Both the position numbers and the translations under genes were made by a program. From Tabrizicola sp. (lineage in GTDB: Bacteria > Pseudomonadota > Alphaproteobacteria > Rhodobacterales > Rhodobacteraceae): a stretch of DNA of 64,000 nucleotides. A model generated the notes under the pieces. It saw nothing but the letters and a program-made list of their open reading frames with translations. It was not told the origin of the DNA and searched no databases. This document shows, piece after piece, positions 53,221 through 62,807 of this stretch. Position 1 is the stretch's first letter. Every line of letters begins with the position of its first letter. The DNA is taken from the NCBI GenBank assembly GCA_025458105.1, contig JALOTD010000004.1:1-64000 (forward strand), read 5' to 3'.

Positions 53221-53430
53221 ATGAGCCCACGACTGAGGTTCGCATGTCTGGTCATGCTTGGTGTCTACCCTTTGATCACCGGTCTCTCATACCTCATCGC
53301 GCCGCTCACGACAGATTGGGCCATTTGGCAACGCACCCTAGTTCTTGGCCCCCTCATGGTCTTTGCCATGATCTACGGCTTGATCCCGACAATCCAAAGA
53401 TACTTTGCCCGGTTCATCGCAACCGAGTGA
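53221..53430 (+). CDS. DUF2798-type two-helix membrane protein
   Basis: 69 residues with two TM helices (FACLVMLGVYPLITGLSYLIAPL; WQRTLVLGPLMVFAMIYGLIPTIQRYF). This is the DUF2798 pattern; function unknown. Small DUF2798 genes often sit in TetR-regulated operons with reductases. ATG 53221 lies just downstream of the operators, so the leader is short. Confidence 0.75.
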   Translation: MSPRLRFACLVMLGVYPLITGLSYLIAPLTTDWAIWQRTLVLGPLMVFAMIYGLIPTIQRYFARFIATE

Positions 53431-53455
53431 GGTCATGACCACCGAAAGGAAAACA

Positions 53456-54076
53456 ATGAAAGTCTTGCATATCAACGCCTCTCCGCGCGGCGAGGGCAGC
53501 CACTCGCTTGCAGTTGCTGAGCACTTCATCACAAAGCTATCCGCGCAGCGTGAAACCGTGGTCGACCGAATCGACTTGTTCAGAGCCAACTTGCCGGAGT
53601 TTGGCGAGGTCGCAACTGGTGCCAAGATGGCGTTGTTTGCGGGACGCGAACAGACCGAAGAGGAAGTTGCTGCTTGGGCAGCCGTTCGTGCCGTCTTCGA
53701 CAGATTTGCGTCCGCTGACCTTTATGTCTTTAACGTGCCAATTTGGAACAACGGTATTCCATACAAACTTAAGCACCTCATTGATCTTGTCACACAACCT
53801 GGGTGGAGTTTTGGCTTTGATCCAGAAGCCGGGTATTCGGGCCTATTGACGGACAGAAAGGCTGTAATCATTCATGCCAGCGGCGTTTGGCACAGCAATG
53901 TTGGCGCGAACTTCGGTTCAGACTTTTCGACACCTATCCTACAGGATTGGTTGTGCTTTCTGGGGGTGACCGATTGGCACAACATCCGCGTTCAACCAAC
54001 GGTCCTTACTCCTGACGTCGAAGCCGTCAAGGCAGCGGCCTTTGAACATGCCACTGAACTTGCATCAGCATTTTAG
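53456..54076 (+). CDS. azoR: FMN-dependent NADH-azoreductase / flavodoxin-fold quinone reductase
   Basis: 206 residues. Flavodoxin-like: MKVLHINASPRGEGSHSLAVAEHFI (FMN phosphate loop), YVFNVPIWNNGIPYKLKHLIDLV, GWSFGF and IIHASGVWHSN. Two-electron reduction of quinones or azo compounds protects against electrophile stress. I chose ATG 53456 (GAAAGG upstream). It is the second gene of the TetR-controlled operon. Confidence 0.87.
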   Translation: MKVLHINASPRGEGSHSLAVAEHFITKLSAQRETVVDRIDLFRANLPEFGEVATGAKMALFAGREQTEEEVAAWAAVRAVFDRFASADLYVFNVPIWNNGIPYKLKHLIDLVTQPGWSFGFDPEAGYSGLLTDRKAVIIHASGVWHSNVGANFGSDFSTPILQDWLCFLGVTDWHNIRVQPTVLTPDVEAVKAAAFEHATELASAF

Positions 54077-54097
54077 CAAAGAATCTGGAGCGAGGTG

Positions 54098-54114
54098 TGC
54101 GGGCATGGCCCGCA
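54098..54114. terminator. Hairpin between azoR and glpX
   Basis: TGCGGGC-ATG-GCCCGCA, a 7-bp stem between convergent gene ends (54076 and 54236). No T tract; modest support. Confidence 0.4.
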
Positions 54115-54235
54115 TACTCCCTGATGCGGAGAATGAAGTGAGTTTGCCCAGATGGCCAACGGGCCATGCTGTTAGTCGTCGATCATTGGCCTTCGGGGCG
54201 ATGCGGCGTCGCTCTACCCACAGTATGGAAGTGGG

Positions 54236-55201
54236 CTACCTGACCGGCGTCTTGTAGGTCATCCGGCGGATCGAGCCGGATTTGGAGCGCATGAGGATCG
54301 TCTCCAGCGTCACCCAGCCGGGCTCGCGTCTGATGCCGGCGAGGAGGGAGCCGTTCGTCACCCCGGTTGCCGCGAAGATCACGTCGGCGCGGACGAGGTC
54401 GTCGCGGGTGTAGACGCGGTCGAAGTTGGTGATCCCGGCCTTGCGGGCGCGGGCGCGTTCGTCGTCGTTGCGGAACAGAAGCTTGCCGAAGAACTGCCCG
54501 CCCATGCATTTCAGCGCGGCTGCGGCCAGCACGCCCTCGGGTGCGCCGCCAGAGCCCATGTACATGTCGATCCCGGTGATCTCGGGTTCGGCGCAGTGCA
54601 TTGCGCCTGCAACATCGCCGTCGGTGATGAGGCGGATGGCGGCGCCGGTGGAGCGGATTTCGGCGATCATGTCCTCATGCCGGGGGCGGTCGAGGACGCA
54701 GACGGTGATGTCCTCGGTCGAGCAGCCCTTGGCGGCGGCCAGCGCCGAGACGCGTTCAGAGGGGCTTTGGGCCAGCGTCACGGTGCCAGGCTTCAGGCCG
54801 GGGCCGATGGCGAGCTTGTCCATGTATACGTCGGGGGCATGAAGGAGCGTGCCGCGCGGGGCCATGGCAATGACGGTCAGCGCGTTCGGCATGTCCTTTG
54901 CGGTGAGAGTGGTGCCTTCGAGGGGATCAAGCGCGATGTCGACCTCGGGGCCCTGGCCGGTGCCGACCTCTTCGCCGATGTAGAGCATGGGGGCTTCGTC
55001 ACGCTCGCCCTCGCCGATGACGACAACGCCCTTGATGTCCAGAAGGTTCAGCTGGTCACGCATGGCGTTGACGGCGGCCTGGTCGGCGGCCTTTTCATCC
55101 CCGCGCCCGATGAGGCCGGCGGAGGCGAGCGCGGCGGCCTCAGACACGCGGCCAAGGCCGAGGGACAGGAGGCGATCCTGGAATTGCGACTTTTCTGACA
55201 T
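54236..55201 (-). CDS. glpX: Class II fructose-1,6-bisphosphatase
   Basis: 321 residues of the GlpX/SBPase class II family; hydrolyses fructose-1,6-bisphosphate (gluconeogenesis, Calvin cycle-type metabolism). Motifs: VVIGEGERDEAPMLYIGEEVG and DIALDPLEGTTLTAKDMPNALTVIAMA (metal/substrate DPLEGT), DRPRHEDMIAEIRSTGAAIRLITDGDVAGA and MGSGGAPEGVLAAAALKCMGG. Start 55201 (MSEKSQFQDRLL). Complete. Confidence 0.93.
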   Translation of the reverse strand: MSEKSQFQDRLLSLGLGRVSEAAALASAGLIGRGDEKAADQAAVNAMRDQLNLLDIKGVVVIGEGERDEAPMLYIGEEVGTGQGPEVDIALDPLEGTTLTAKDMPNALTVIAMAPRGTLLHAPDVYMDKLAIGPGLKPGTVTLAQSPSERVSALAAAKGCSTEDITVCVLDRPRHEDMIAEIRSTGAAIRLITDGDVAGAMHCAEPEITGIDMYMGSGGAPEGVLAAAALKCMGGQFFGKLLFRNDDERARARKAGITNFDRVYTRDDLVRADVIFAATGVTNGSLLAGIRREPGWVTLETILMRSKSGSIRRMTYKTPVR

Positions 55202-55277
55202 GGGTCCCCCGGACGGTGTTTTTTCCCGTGTAGCTGGGGGCCTGCGGGGCGGCAAGCGTGGTGACGCTAACAGCCGG

Positions 55278-56378
55278 TCAGGGGCCGAAGGATAGCGTAT
55301 CGCGGCGGGCGAGGACCGTGGCATAGCAGGCGTCCAGGGCTTCGGCGGTGGCGCGGTCGGCGGCGGCGGCGCGGTCCTGGCGCGGGAAGATCAGTGCGGC
55401 GAGGCCACGGTCCGATGCGGCATAGGCGATGGGGTCCAGCGCGTCGGCGAAGGGTTGCCATTGGGCGAACCCCGCGAAGGGCTGGCCCGGGTAGGCGAGG
55501 ACGGCGGTTTCGCAGTCCTGCTGGCTGTCGGGGCAATGCGTCTGGCAGAGCCGTGCGACGGGCAGGAACTCGGTCCGCCCGGCAAGCACTTCGCGCGCGA
55601 TGGCTGCGGTGTCGGCAGAGATGGGGGTGTCGTCGCGGGCAAAGCCGAACCAGACTTGGCGAACCGCACGGGCATCGGCAACCCGCAGGTCGATCTGCCC
55701 TGACGAAAGGCCGGTGCCGGCAAGCGGGTTTCCGATGATTTCGAAGATCTGCGGATCGGTCTCAAGCAGATGAACATAGGCGACCCAGCCGGCCAGGCTG
55801 TCTTCGCGCAGGAGGGACAGGAGGAGCGCGGCTTCCTCGGCGACCGGGCCATCTTGGTAGACCGCGTTCTGCAGGCGGAACGAGATCGCGAAGGCCCCCA
55901 GCATGGCAGGCATCTCGTCCGAGAAGAGGGAGGGCGGCAGCTCGCCCCGGCCGCCGGTCTGGTTGACCCAGGCCGAGAGGAGGATGGCGGCCTTCTCCGG
56001 CTCGCCCGCGGCCAGAAGGCCCGCGACACGGTCTGGCAGGTCATCTGCGGCTTCGCTATAGCCGCCGTTCCACAGCGCGGTCGCCGGGTGCGCCGCGGCG
56101 GCGGCCTCCTGGGCCTTGACCCCGCCTACCAGGCGCTGAGCATTCTTTTCCTTGAGGTTGCCCTGTGGCGGAACCCAGATCAAGGCGAAGGGCAGGGTGA
56201 CGAGGGCGGCAGGGTTTCCGGCCTCGGCCAAGTCGCGCAGGGTGGCGACGGCGACGGGGTCGTCCTTGGCCAGAAGCGTGGTCAGCGCGGCGCGGAAGCC
56301 GGGGTCATCTGCGCCCTTCAGCATGTCGGCCTGGACCGGAGCTGCGAGACAGGCGAGGGCGGCAAGGCAACGCAGCAT
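55278..56378 (-). CDS. Exported hypothetical protein
   Basis: 366 residues, signal peptide MLRCLAALACLAAPVQADM. The mature protein is helical with Ala/Leu-rich pairs of helices (FRAALTTLLAKDDPVAVATLRDLAEAGNPAALVTLPFALIW...), suggesting a Sel1/TPR-like solenoid, and paired cysteines near the end (CQTHCPDSQQDCETAVLAY; CYATVLA). I recognise no domain with certainty. It lies between glpX and hom on the same strand. Confidence 0.65.
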   Translation of the reverse strand: MLRCLAALACLAAPVQADMLKGADDPGFRAALTTLLAKDDPVAVATLRDLAEAGNPAALVTLPFALIWVPPQGNLKEKNAQRLVGGVKAQEAAAAAHPATALWNGGYSEAADDLPDRVAGLLAAGEPEKAAILLSAWVNQTGGRGELPPSLFSDEMPAMLGAFAISFRLQNAVYQDGPVAEEAALLLSLLREDSLAGWVAYVHLLETDPQIFEIIGNPLAGTGLSSGQIDLRVADARAVRQVWFGFARDDTPISADTAAIAREVLAGRTEFLPVARLCQTHCPDSQQDCETAVLAYPGQPFAGFAQWQPFADALDPIAYAASDRGLAALIFPRQDRAAAADRATAEALDACYATVLARRDTLSFGP

Positions 56379-56438
56379 CTGGAACCTTTGAACAGGGCCA
56401 CCGAAGGATCGGGCCTTGAGCCGTTATCTGTCAAGCGA

Positions 56439-57734
56439 TCAGACGGCTTCGATCCGGATGGCGACGGCCTGCCCCACAAGCACGCCGGTTGCGGCAAACT
56501 GGGAGGTGGCATGCGCAATGTCTGCGGGTGCGGCCTTGTGGGTGACGATCAGCACCACAGCGTCCTCGGCCCGGTCACCGGGGCGGTGCAGCTGGCGCAT
56601 CTGGTCGATGGAGATCCCGGCCTCACCAAGACAGGTGGCGATCTTGGCCAGCGCGCCGGGTTTGTCGAGCAGCGTCATGCGCAGATAGTAGGGCGCAGGG
56701 GTTGCCGAAGTTGCGGGCGTCGGCTGCGCGAGTTGGTCGGCCGGAATGCCGAAAGTTGGGACCCGTATGCCACGGGCAATGTCCAGAACGTCAGCCATGA
56801 CCGCGCTTGCGGTCGGGCCCATGCCCGCGCCCGGGCCACGAAGCACGATCTGCCCGACACTGTCGCCTTCCAGCACGACCATGTTCGTCCCACCCTGCAA
56901 CTGACCAAGGGGGCTGTCGGCGGGCACGAGACAGGGTGTCATCCGTTGTTCAAGTCCGCGCCCGGTCATCTGGGCCACGCCAAGAAGCTTGATGCGATAG
57001 CCCATGTCCTCGGCCAGGCGGATGTCGTCGATCGAGACTTTGCCGATCCCTTCCAGTTCGACCGCGTCAAAGCTGACCCGCGTGCCATAGGCGATGGCCG
57101 CAAGCAGGGAAAGCTTGTGGCCGGCATCGATGCCGCCCACGTCAAGGTTCGGATCGGCCTCAAGATAGCCAAGCTGACGGGCTTCCTCGAAGACAGCGTC
57201 ATAGGGCAGGCCAGCGGATTGCATGCGCGTGAGGATGTAGTTGCAGGTGCCGTTCATCACACCCATGACGCGCTTGATCCGATTGGCCGCCAGCCCTTCG
57301 GTCAGGGCCTTTATCACTGGAATGCCGCCCGCGACGGCCGCCTCGAACCGCAGCGCAACATTGTTCCGCTCTGCCGCTTCGGCAAGGGCCTGACCGTGAT
57401 GCGCAAGAAGGGCCTTGTTGGCGGACACCACATGCTTGCCGCTGGCGAGGGCGACTTCGGTGGATGCCTTTGCCGGGCCGTCGTGGCCTCCCATGACTTC
57501 GATGAACACATCGACGTCCTGCCGTGCGGCAAGGGCAACGGGATCAGTCTCCCAGGCATAGCCGGACAGGTCAGCGTCACGGTTCTTCTGCGGGTCCCGG
57601 GCCGAAACTGCCGTGATCTGGATGGGGCGGCCAGCGCGGGCTGCGATCAGCTCTGCCTGGGCCTGCACGATCTTGACGACACCGATGCCGACAGTTCCGA
57701 GACCGGCAAGGCCAAGACGCAAGGGGGCGGACAT
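56439..57734 (-). CDS. hom: Homoserine dehydrogenase
   Basis: 431 residues; reduces aspartate-4-semialdehyde to homoserine for Thr/Met synthesis. Rossmann motif LRLGLAGLGTVGIGVVKIV, the NADP loop, VVSANKALLAHHG, the catalytic MGVMNGTCNYILTRMQSAGLPYDAVFEEARQLGYLEADPNLDVGGIDAGHKLSLLAAIAYG stretch, and a C-terminal ACT domain (YYLRMTLLDKPGALAKIATCLGEAGISIDQM). Start 57734 chosen for its GAGG site; an upstream TTG/ATG at 57764 is possible. Confidence 0.93.
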   Translation of the reverse strand: MSAPLRLGLAGLGTVGIGVVKIVQAQAELIAARAGRPIQITAVSARDPQKNRDADLSGYAWETDPVALAARQDVDVFIEVMGGHDGPAKASTEVALASGKHVVSANKALLAHHGQALAEAAERNNVALRFEAAVAGGIPVIKALTEGLAANRIKRVMGVMNGTCNYILTRMQSAGLPYDAVFEEARQLGYLEADPNLDVGGIDAGHKLSLLAAIAYGTRVSFDAVELEGIGKVSIDDIRLAEDMGYRIKLLGVAQMTGRGLEQRMTPCLVPADSPLGQLQGGTNMVVLEGDSVGQIVLRGPGAGMGPTASAVMADVLDIARGIRVPTFGIPADQLAQPTPATSATPAPYYLRMTLLDKPGALAKIATCLGEAGISIDQMRQLHRPGDRAEDAVVLIVTHKAAPADIAHATSQFAATGVLVGQAVAIRIEAV

Positions 57735-57838
57735 AGGCAGTACCTCAGGCTGAAGGCGGGCCATCGTCTGTTAGCTGGAAGCGCTGCGGGGTGCAACGCC
57801 GACGCGGCGCAATCGTGGTCATGCCCTCTGGCGACGGG

Positions 57839-58027
57839 CTAAGGTCGTGTGCCGGGTGCCGGTGACACGGCATCAGCTTCGGCAAGAAGCTGGTCTATCG
57901 GCAACAGGCTGGGGTAATCCGCCGAAACATCAGTCGGGGGCAGACCTGCAAAGCGATCAACCGTCGCGCAGGCCGCCAAACATAGGATAGGCGCCGCAAG
58001 GATCGGTCGGGCGAGAAGAGCTAACAT
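57839..58027 (-). CDS. Small lipoprotein, possibly linked to the Tad gene cluster
   Basis: 62 residues from ATG 58027: MLALLARPILAAPILCLAACATVDRF gives a lipobox LAAC; the mature part (LPPTDVSADYPSLLPIDQLLAEADAVSPAPGTRP) is short and proline-rich. It lies just downstream of the TadE-like gene on the same strand. Function unknown. Confidence 0.6.
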   Translation of the reverse strand: MLALLARPILAAPILCLAACATVDRFAGLPPTDVSADYPSLLPIDQLLAEADAVSPAPGTRP

Positions 58028-58077
58028 GGTCTCAAGCCCGTTCCGCTGCAAAAGTTCTGTTCACCGCAGCCAACCGA

Positions 58078-58725
58078 TCAGAAGACCGGGCAGCCGGGGT
58101 TTTCCAGACAGATGTAGGATTTGAAGCGCGGTCGAGTCACCACGAAATCGGGCATGTCCTGAGTGCTGGCAAAGCCCTGTCCGACTCGATCGCCACCCTC
58201 AATGGTTTCCACTTGACCGGTGACGATGGCACCTGCTTGCGGGCTGAGGAACGGGATCTCGAACGGGTAGACGTAGGTCAGTTCGGTTTCCACCAGAACG
58301 GCCGAATCGCGATGGCCCATCAGCGGGATGCGGTCCCGCAGATCTTCCAGATCGTCGGCGTCATAAGGCGGCAGCCTGTTCTGCGGCGATTCCGAGAAGA
58401 TCAGGTCGTAGCGATCGTTCACCGCGTCATAGGCAAAGCTGGTGATGCGGATCGCGCTGTTGGCCCCGTTGTTGACCATCAGAAATTCATACACGTCCTG
58501 CATGCCGTCGATGAAATCGTCGCTGAGGTTTGCTTCTTGGCGCGAAATCAGGTCGGAAATCGCATAGGCGGCTTTCTGGGCCGAGTTCATCGTGCGGAAC
58601 ACGTCCCAGTAGACGGCCAGGGCGATCCATATCCAGATCATCAGCGGGAACATCAGCAGGAATTCGACCAGAACTCCTCCACGTTCGTCACGCAGGAATT
58701 GGCGAAAACGTTCAGCAGTGAACAT
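58078..58725 (-). CDS. TadE-like pseudopilin protein
   Basis: 215 residues. After a charged leader, the N-terminal motif RDERGGVLVEFLLMFPLMIWIWIALAVYWDVFRTMNSAQKAAYAISDLISRQ is the TadE/G prepilin-like helix with the Gly-Val-Leu-Val-Glu-Phe processing region. The rest is a periplasmic globular domain. It probably belongs to the minor pseudopilins of a Flp/Tad pilus. Adjacent to a second TadE-like gene and tadG. Confidence 0.82.
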   Translation of the reverse strand: MFTAERFRQFLRDERGGVLVEFLLMFPLMIWIWIALAVYWDVFRTMNSAQKAAYAISDLISRQEANLSDDFIDGMQDVYEFLMVNNGANSAIRITSFAYDAVNDRYDLIFSESPQNRLPPYDADDLEDLRDRIPLMGHRDSAVLVETELTYVYPFEIPFLSPQAGAIVTGQVETIEGGDRVGQGFASTQDMPDFVVTRPRFKSYICLENPGCPVF

Positions 58726-58736
58726 GATGCGTCGCC

Positions 58737-59300
58737 TCAGGTGCGGGGTTCGTTGACGAAGGTCGAATTCACGATGATTGAATAGCCACCATCGTCAGTG
58801 GTTTCGCCCAGATTACTGGTCCAGACGGTGCTTGGAAACATCGGGTCGGATTGCAGGCAAACCCGCATCAGCATGATCTGGTTGCTGTCGCCAAGCGAAA
58901 ACTCGTCTTCAGAGGGGACAACCGCCGGGTCGATAACTACCGAGCGATCCCGGCAGACGACCGGCGTAGTCGGCATGTCGAAATTCGCCGTATCGATGGG
59001 AGTCAGTTCGATCTGCAGCGCCTGCCGACAATCTTCCAGCGAGCCAAGAACCGCCCCGCGGCTGCAGATCTCGCCCTTCAGGTCCCAGTGCGAAACCGCA
59101 CCGAGAGTACCGATCCGCAAATCCCGCACGACAAGGTCAACGCTGCGATCCAGGCTGACCGCGCGGATCATGAAGAAGCTCGCTTCCAGGAAGGCGCAGA
59201 AGACGGTGATCACGACCGGGAATGTGTACAGAAACTCAATCGTCGCGGTTCCGTCTTCGTCTTTCAGGAACGACCGCCAAGAAGAAAGCAGCGATCTCAT
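58737..59300 (-). CDS. TadE/TadF-like pseudopilin protein
   Basis: 187 residues. FLKDEDGTATIEFLYTFPVVITVFCAFLEASFFMIRAVSLDRSVDLVVRDLRIG is again a TadE-type N-terminal segment with the conserved E-F at its processing site; the C-terminal part has cysteines in EICSRGAVLGSLEDCRQAL and VVCRDRSVV. It is between the first TadE-like gene and tadG and overlaps tadG's stop by four bases. Confidence 0.82.
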   Translation of the reverse strand: MRSLLSSWRSFLKDEDGTATIEFLYTFPVVITVFCAFLEASFFMIRAVSLDRSVDLVVRDLRIGTLGAVSHWDLKGEICSRGAVLGSLEDCRQALQIELTPIDTANFDMPTTPVVCRDRSVVIDPAVVPSEDEFSLGDSNQIMLMRVCLQSDPMFPSTVWTSNLGETTDDGGYSIIVNSTFVNEPRT

Positions 59301-61016
59301 CTGGTCAACCTCAGCGGGCTCATTTTCTCGGCGATGTCGCGGAACGCGGCCTCAAGGTCGGCGGCCGACTGCGGTCTGAAGTAGTAGTCCGACTTGTCAT
59401 TCGGATCATTGGGGTTGCCCGAAGACGCGCAGCCACGGATCTGGTTTTCGCCATCGGTACCGGCACCGAAGGCGATGCCGAACACCTCGATGCCTTCGGC
59501 TTTCGTCGCGGCGCAAATGGTCTGCAAGCGGGCATCCATCACGGCCTTCGACAGGTAGGTGTCGCCGCGGAAGGCAGCAAGCTGTGTGTTGTAGATGTTG
59601 GTCACACCCGTGCCGTTGAAGTTCGACCGGGCATAAAGCTGACGGGCGACCCAGGTCGGACGCACGGCTTGCCAGACCTCGCTCCAATCCAGTCGACGCG
59701 AGGTGCCGGTGTTTGCGTTGTTGGTCCAGGGCTGCGCGCGCCAGCCTGCAGCACAAGCATGCGCGTTGGTGCAAAGGTGCGGGACCCAGTAGGGCAACGG
59801 ATTGCCGGGACGCAGCAGGATTGAAAAGTTGTTGTCGTTGTTCGACCGGAAGATCGGCGACTCGCCTGTCTTGAACGGGTCACGGATGAACCTGGTCGCG
59901 ACATGGTTCCCGTCGGTCATGAGGATGATGATCTTGCGGGTTTCCGGGTCCAGGTTATTGGCCGGGCGACCCTCCATCTCGGGTTCGGTGATCACTGCGT
60001 CATAGATTTCGCGGGCCTCTTCGTCGATGAGGGCCGCGCCCCAGCGCATGCCCATAACGATCGAGGTACGACCGTTCGGCTGCAGGCTGTTGATCTTCGC
60101 TTTCACCGCGGTCTCATCCATCGTCGGCAGAAGAACCTGACTGTAAGCGTAGGGCGGGCACATATAGTTGCTGCCGTTGCTGTTTGGATTGGCCGGCGCG
60201 TTGCTGCTCCAGTTTGTGTAGAACGAATTGGTACCGGTGCTGGTGCCCGACTCCAAGTCGGCGAAGACCGACATTGGCATCGGCAAATCCGTCGACAAGG
60301 CAGTCTGGCTAAAGTCGATGGGCGACGTCGGCGGTTCCAGACAGTTCGAGTTGGCGATGGGCGTGTTCGGCACGCCATTGACAGTGGGAATGTTCGTCGC
60401 GTTGAACTGGGCGCGGAGCGTCGGCCCGAGGTTGACCTGGGTGTTGTAGGGGATCACCCCGATCGAGGTCAGGTTCAGCGGGTCCAGTGACGGATCCTTG
60501 ACCAAGTCGACGAACAGGTTGGCCGAATCCTTCAAAGAGGCCATCTTGTTCTGGGTGGTATTCATAGGGAAGGAAGAAGGAGCCCATGAAATAATTGTAG
60601 GAACGCACGCTGGCCGAAACGTTCACCTTCCGCGATGTTGGCTGGCCACCGCTCGAGGATTCTTCCACAGCAACGGTAGGCGCAGAGTAGTCGACCATCC
60701 GCAGGCCATCGCCCAGGCCCTCTTTCGCGAAATAGTCGTTCACGACGTCCTGAGGCGTCTCTGTCTGGGTCAGGCTGCTTGCCGCCAGGGCAGCGCGGTC
60801 CATCGTCTGCTGCATCGCAACGCGCCGGATCTCGAACCGCATGTAGTCGACCGCAATACCGCCGAAGACAAACATCAGCACGAAGATGAACAGGATGAAC
60901 ACGGTCATCACGCCACTTTCGTCGTCGCGGAACCGCAAGAGCGACGACCCAAGTCGTGACGACTTGAACCGGGTGTGCAGACCTTCCTTGACCAACGCAG
61001 CTGTCGGTTTCAGCAT
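59297..61016 (-). pseudogene. tadG: TadG-like pilus protein with von Willebrand A region, frame broken
   Basis: From ATG 61016 the first frame encodes the Tad-type N-terminus (LLRFRDDESGVMTVFILFIFVLMFVFGGIAVDYMRFEIRRVAMQQTMDRAALAAS) to SVRSYNYFMGSFFLPY near 60560. The family sequence resumes in another frame with NTTQNKMASLKDSANLFVDLVKD and continues through the vWA remainder (RTSIVMGMRWGAALIDEEAREIYD, RKIIILMTDGNHV, AFRDIAEKMSPLRLTR) to 59297. The segment expected to hold the MIDAS DxSxS motif is missing. As written, no intact TadG. Confidence 0.85.
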
Positions 61017-61371
61017 CTCTTCACCTTCCCACATAGCAGACACCCGCCGTCGCACGGCAGGCTTTCCCGTCACCATTAGAGCGCAACTTCTGGCAGAAGT
61101 GTGGCATTTGCTAACAGAATCTTCTGAAACCTGCAAAAATGGAAACAATTTCGGCAAGGATACCGGGAACTTGTTCCTCTGCTGGGCATATTTCCGGCTG
61201 GCAGTGTCGCCGTCGCTTGCCGTTCGGGCTGCAGCGATTCGCAGAAGGCGCCGGAACGGATGCGGACCGATCCTCGAACGCTCACAATTCGCCGGTTCAA
61301 GTTCACGGTCGCGCAAGCTATAGGGTGCCGCGTGGCGCGGAGTAGCGCCTTGCCGCTTTGGGAGGAATGGC
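61017..61371. other. Gene-free gap between tadG and gdhA
   Basis: 355 bases between divergent genes (tadG and gdhA). I see no RNA gene, palindrome or repeat; the sequence likely holds the two promoters. A GGGAGGAATGGC ribosome-binding region precedes gdhA. Confidence 0.5.
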
Positions 61372-62805
61372 ATGCAAGTCAATGGAGAGCCGAGCTTTCG
61401 TGAGTCGGTTGATCTGATGTTCAACCGGGCCGCGAAGCTGATGGACTTAAGTCCTGGGCTTGAGCAAAAAATCCGTGTCTGCAACTCGACTTACACGGTG
61501 CGCTTTGGGGTTCGGCTGCGCGGCAAGATCGAAACCTTCACCGGGTACCGCAGTGTGCATTCCGAACACATGGAACCCGTGAAGGGCGGGATTCGCTTCG
61601 CCCTGTCGGTCAACCAGGACGAGGTGGAGGCGCTTGCGGCTCTGATGACCTATAAATGCGCACTGGTTGAAACGCCCTTTGGTGGCTCCAAGGGGGGACT
61701 GTGCATCGATCCGCGCCAATGGGATGAACACGAACTGGAGCAGATCACCCGCCGCTTTGCCTATGAGCTGATCAAGCGCGACCTGATCCACCCTGCGCAG
61801 AACGTGCCCGCCCCCGACATGGGCACGGGCGAGCGCGAAATGGCCTGGATCGCCGACCAATATGCACGCATGAACACGACGGACATCAACGCCAAGGCCT
61901 GCGTCACCGGGAAACCCCCGCACGCCGGTGGCATTCAGGGCCGGGTCGAGGCAACGGGCAGGGGTGTGCAATTCGCCCTGCGCGAGTTCTTCCGGCACCG
62001 GGAGGACGTGGCGAAGGCCGGTCTGAGCGGAGGCCTCGACGGAAAGCGGGTGATCGTTCAGGGCCTTGGTAACGTGGGCTACCATGCCGCAAAGTTCCTG
62101 TCCGAGGAAGACGGCTGCAAGATCATCGCCGTGATCGAGCGTGACGGCGCTTTGCTCAACCCCAATGGCCTGAACATCGAGGACATCCGGCAGTGGATGA
62201 ACGCGCATGGCGGTTTGCTGGCAGGATATCCTGGCGCGACCCATGTGGCCGATGGCGCGGCGGTCCTTGAAGAGGCCTGCGACATCCTGATCCCGGCCGC
62301 GATGGAAGGGGTGATCAATCTTGGCAATGCCGAACGGATCAAGGCGCCCCTGATCATCGAGGCCGCCAACGGGCCGATTACGTTCGGTGCGGACGAGGTC
62401 CTGCGCAAGAAGGGCGTCGTGATCGTGCCGGACATGTATGCCAACGCGGGCGGCGTGACGGTCAGCTATTTCGAATGGGTGAAGAACCTGTCGCACATCC
62501 GGTTCGGGCGGATGCAGCGGAGGGCGGAGGAGGCGCGCAGCCGGCTTCTCGTTGAGGAACTGGAGCGGCTCTCGGCAGACAAGGGCCTGGGCTGGTCGCT
62601 GGCAGACGGGTTCAAAGAGAAGTTCCTGACCGGCTCGGACGAGCTGGCACTTGTGCGGTCCGGTCTCGATGACACGATGCGTACGGCCTATCAGGCCATG
62701 CGCGAGATCTGGCATTCTCGTCAGGATGTCGAGGACCTGCGGGTCGCGGCCTACATCGTGTCGATCGACCGGGTGGCAAAGACCTATCGGTCAAAAGGGC
62801 TGTAG
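61372..62805 (+). CDS. gdhA: Glutamate dehydrogenase (GdhA/GLFV family)
   Basis: 477 residues; NAD(P)-linked interconversion of glutamate and 2-oxoglutarate. VKGGIRFALSVNQDEVEALAALMTYKCALVETPFGGSKGGL holds the substrate site and catalytic lysine, NVPAPDMGTGEREMAWIADQY follows, and the Rossmann domain VIVQGLGNVGYHAAKFLSEEDGCKIIAVIERDG with EAANGPITFGADEVL closes it. Complete. The asparaginase gene follows after two bases, so nitrogen release steps are co-expressed. Confidence 0.9.
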   Translation: MQVNGEPSFRESVDLMFNRAAKLMDLSPGLEQKIRVCNSTYTVRFGVRLRGKIETFTGYRSVHSEHMEPVKGGIRFALSVNQDEVEALAALMTYKCALVETPFGGSKGGLCIDPRQWDEHELEQITRRFAYELIKRDLIHPAQNVPAPDMGTGEREMAWIADQYARMNTTDINAKACVTGKPPHAGGIQGRVEATGRGVQFALREFFRHREDVAKAGLSGGLDGKRVIVQGLGNVGYHAAKFLSEEDGCKIIAVIERDGALLNPNGLNIEDIRQWMNAHGGLLAGYPGATHVADGAAVLEEACDILIPAAMEGVINLGNAERIKAPLIIEAANGPITFGADEVLRKKGVVIVPDMYANAGGVTVSYFEWVKNLSHIRFGRMQRRAEEARSRLLVEELERLSADKGLGWSLADGFKEKFLTGSDELALVRSGLDDTMRTAYQAMREIWHSRQDVEDLRVAAYIVSIDRVAKTYRSKGL

Positions 62806-62807
62806 GT

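Noticed and set aside
55770..57842. A 690-codon plus-strand frame over hom and the hypothetical gene
   Set aside because: It is antisense to hom, which has full family motifs; no start signal.
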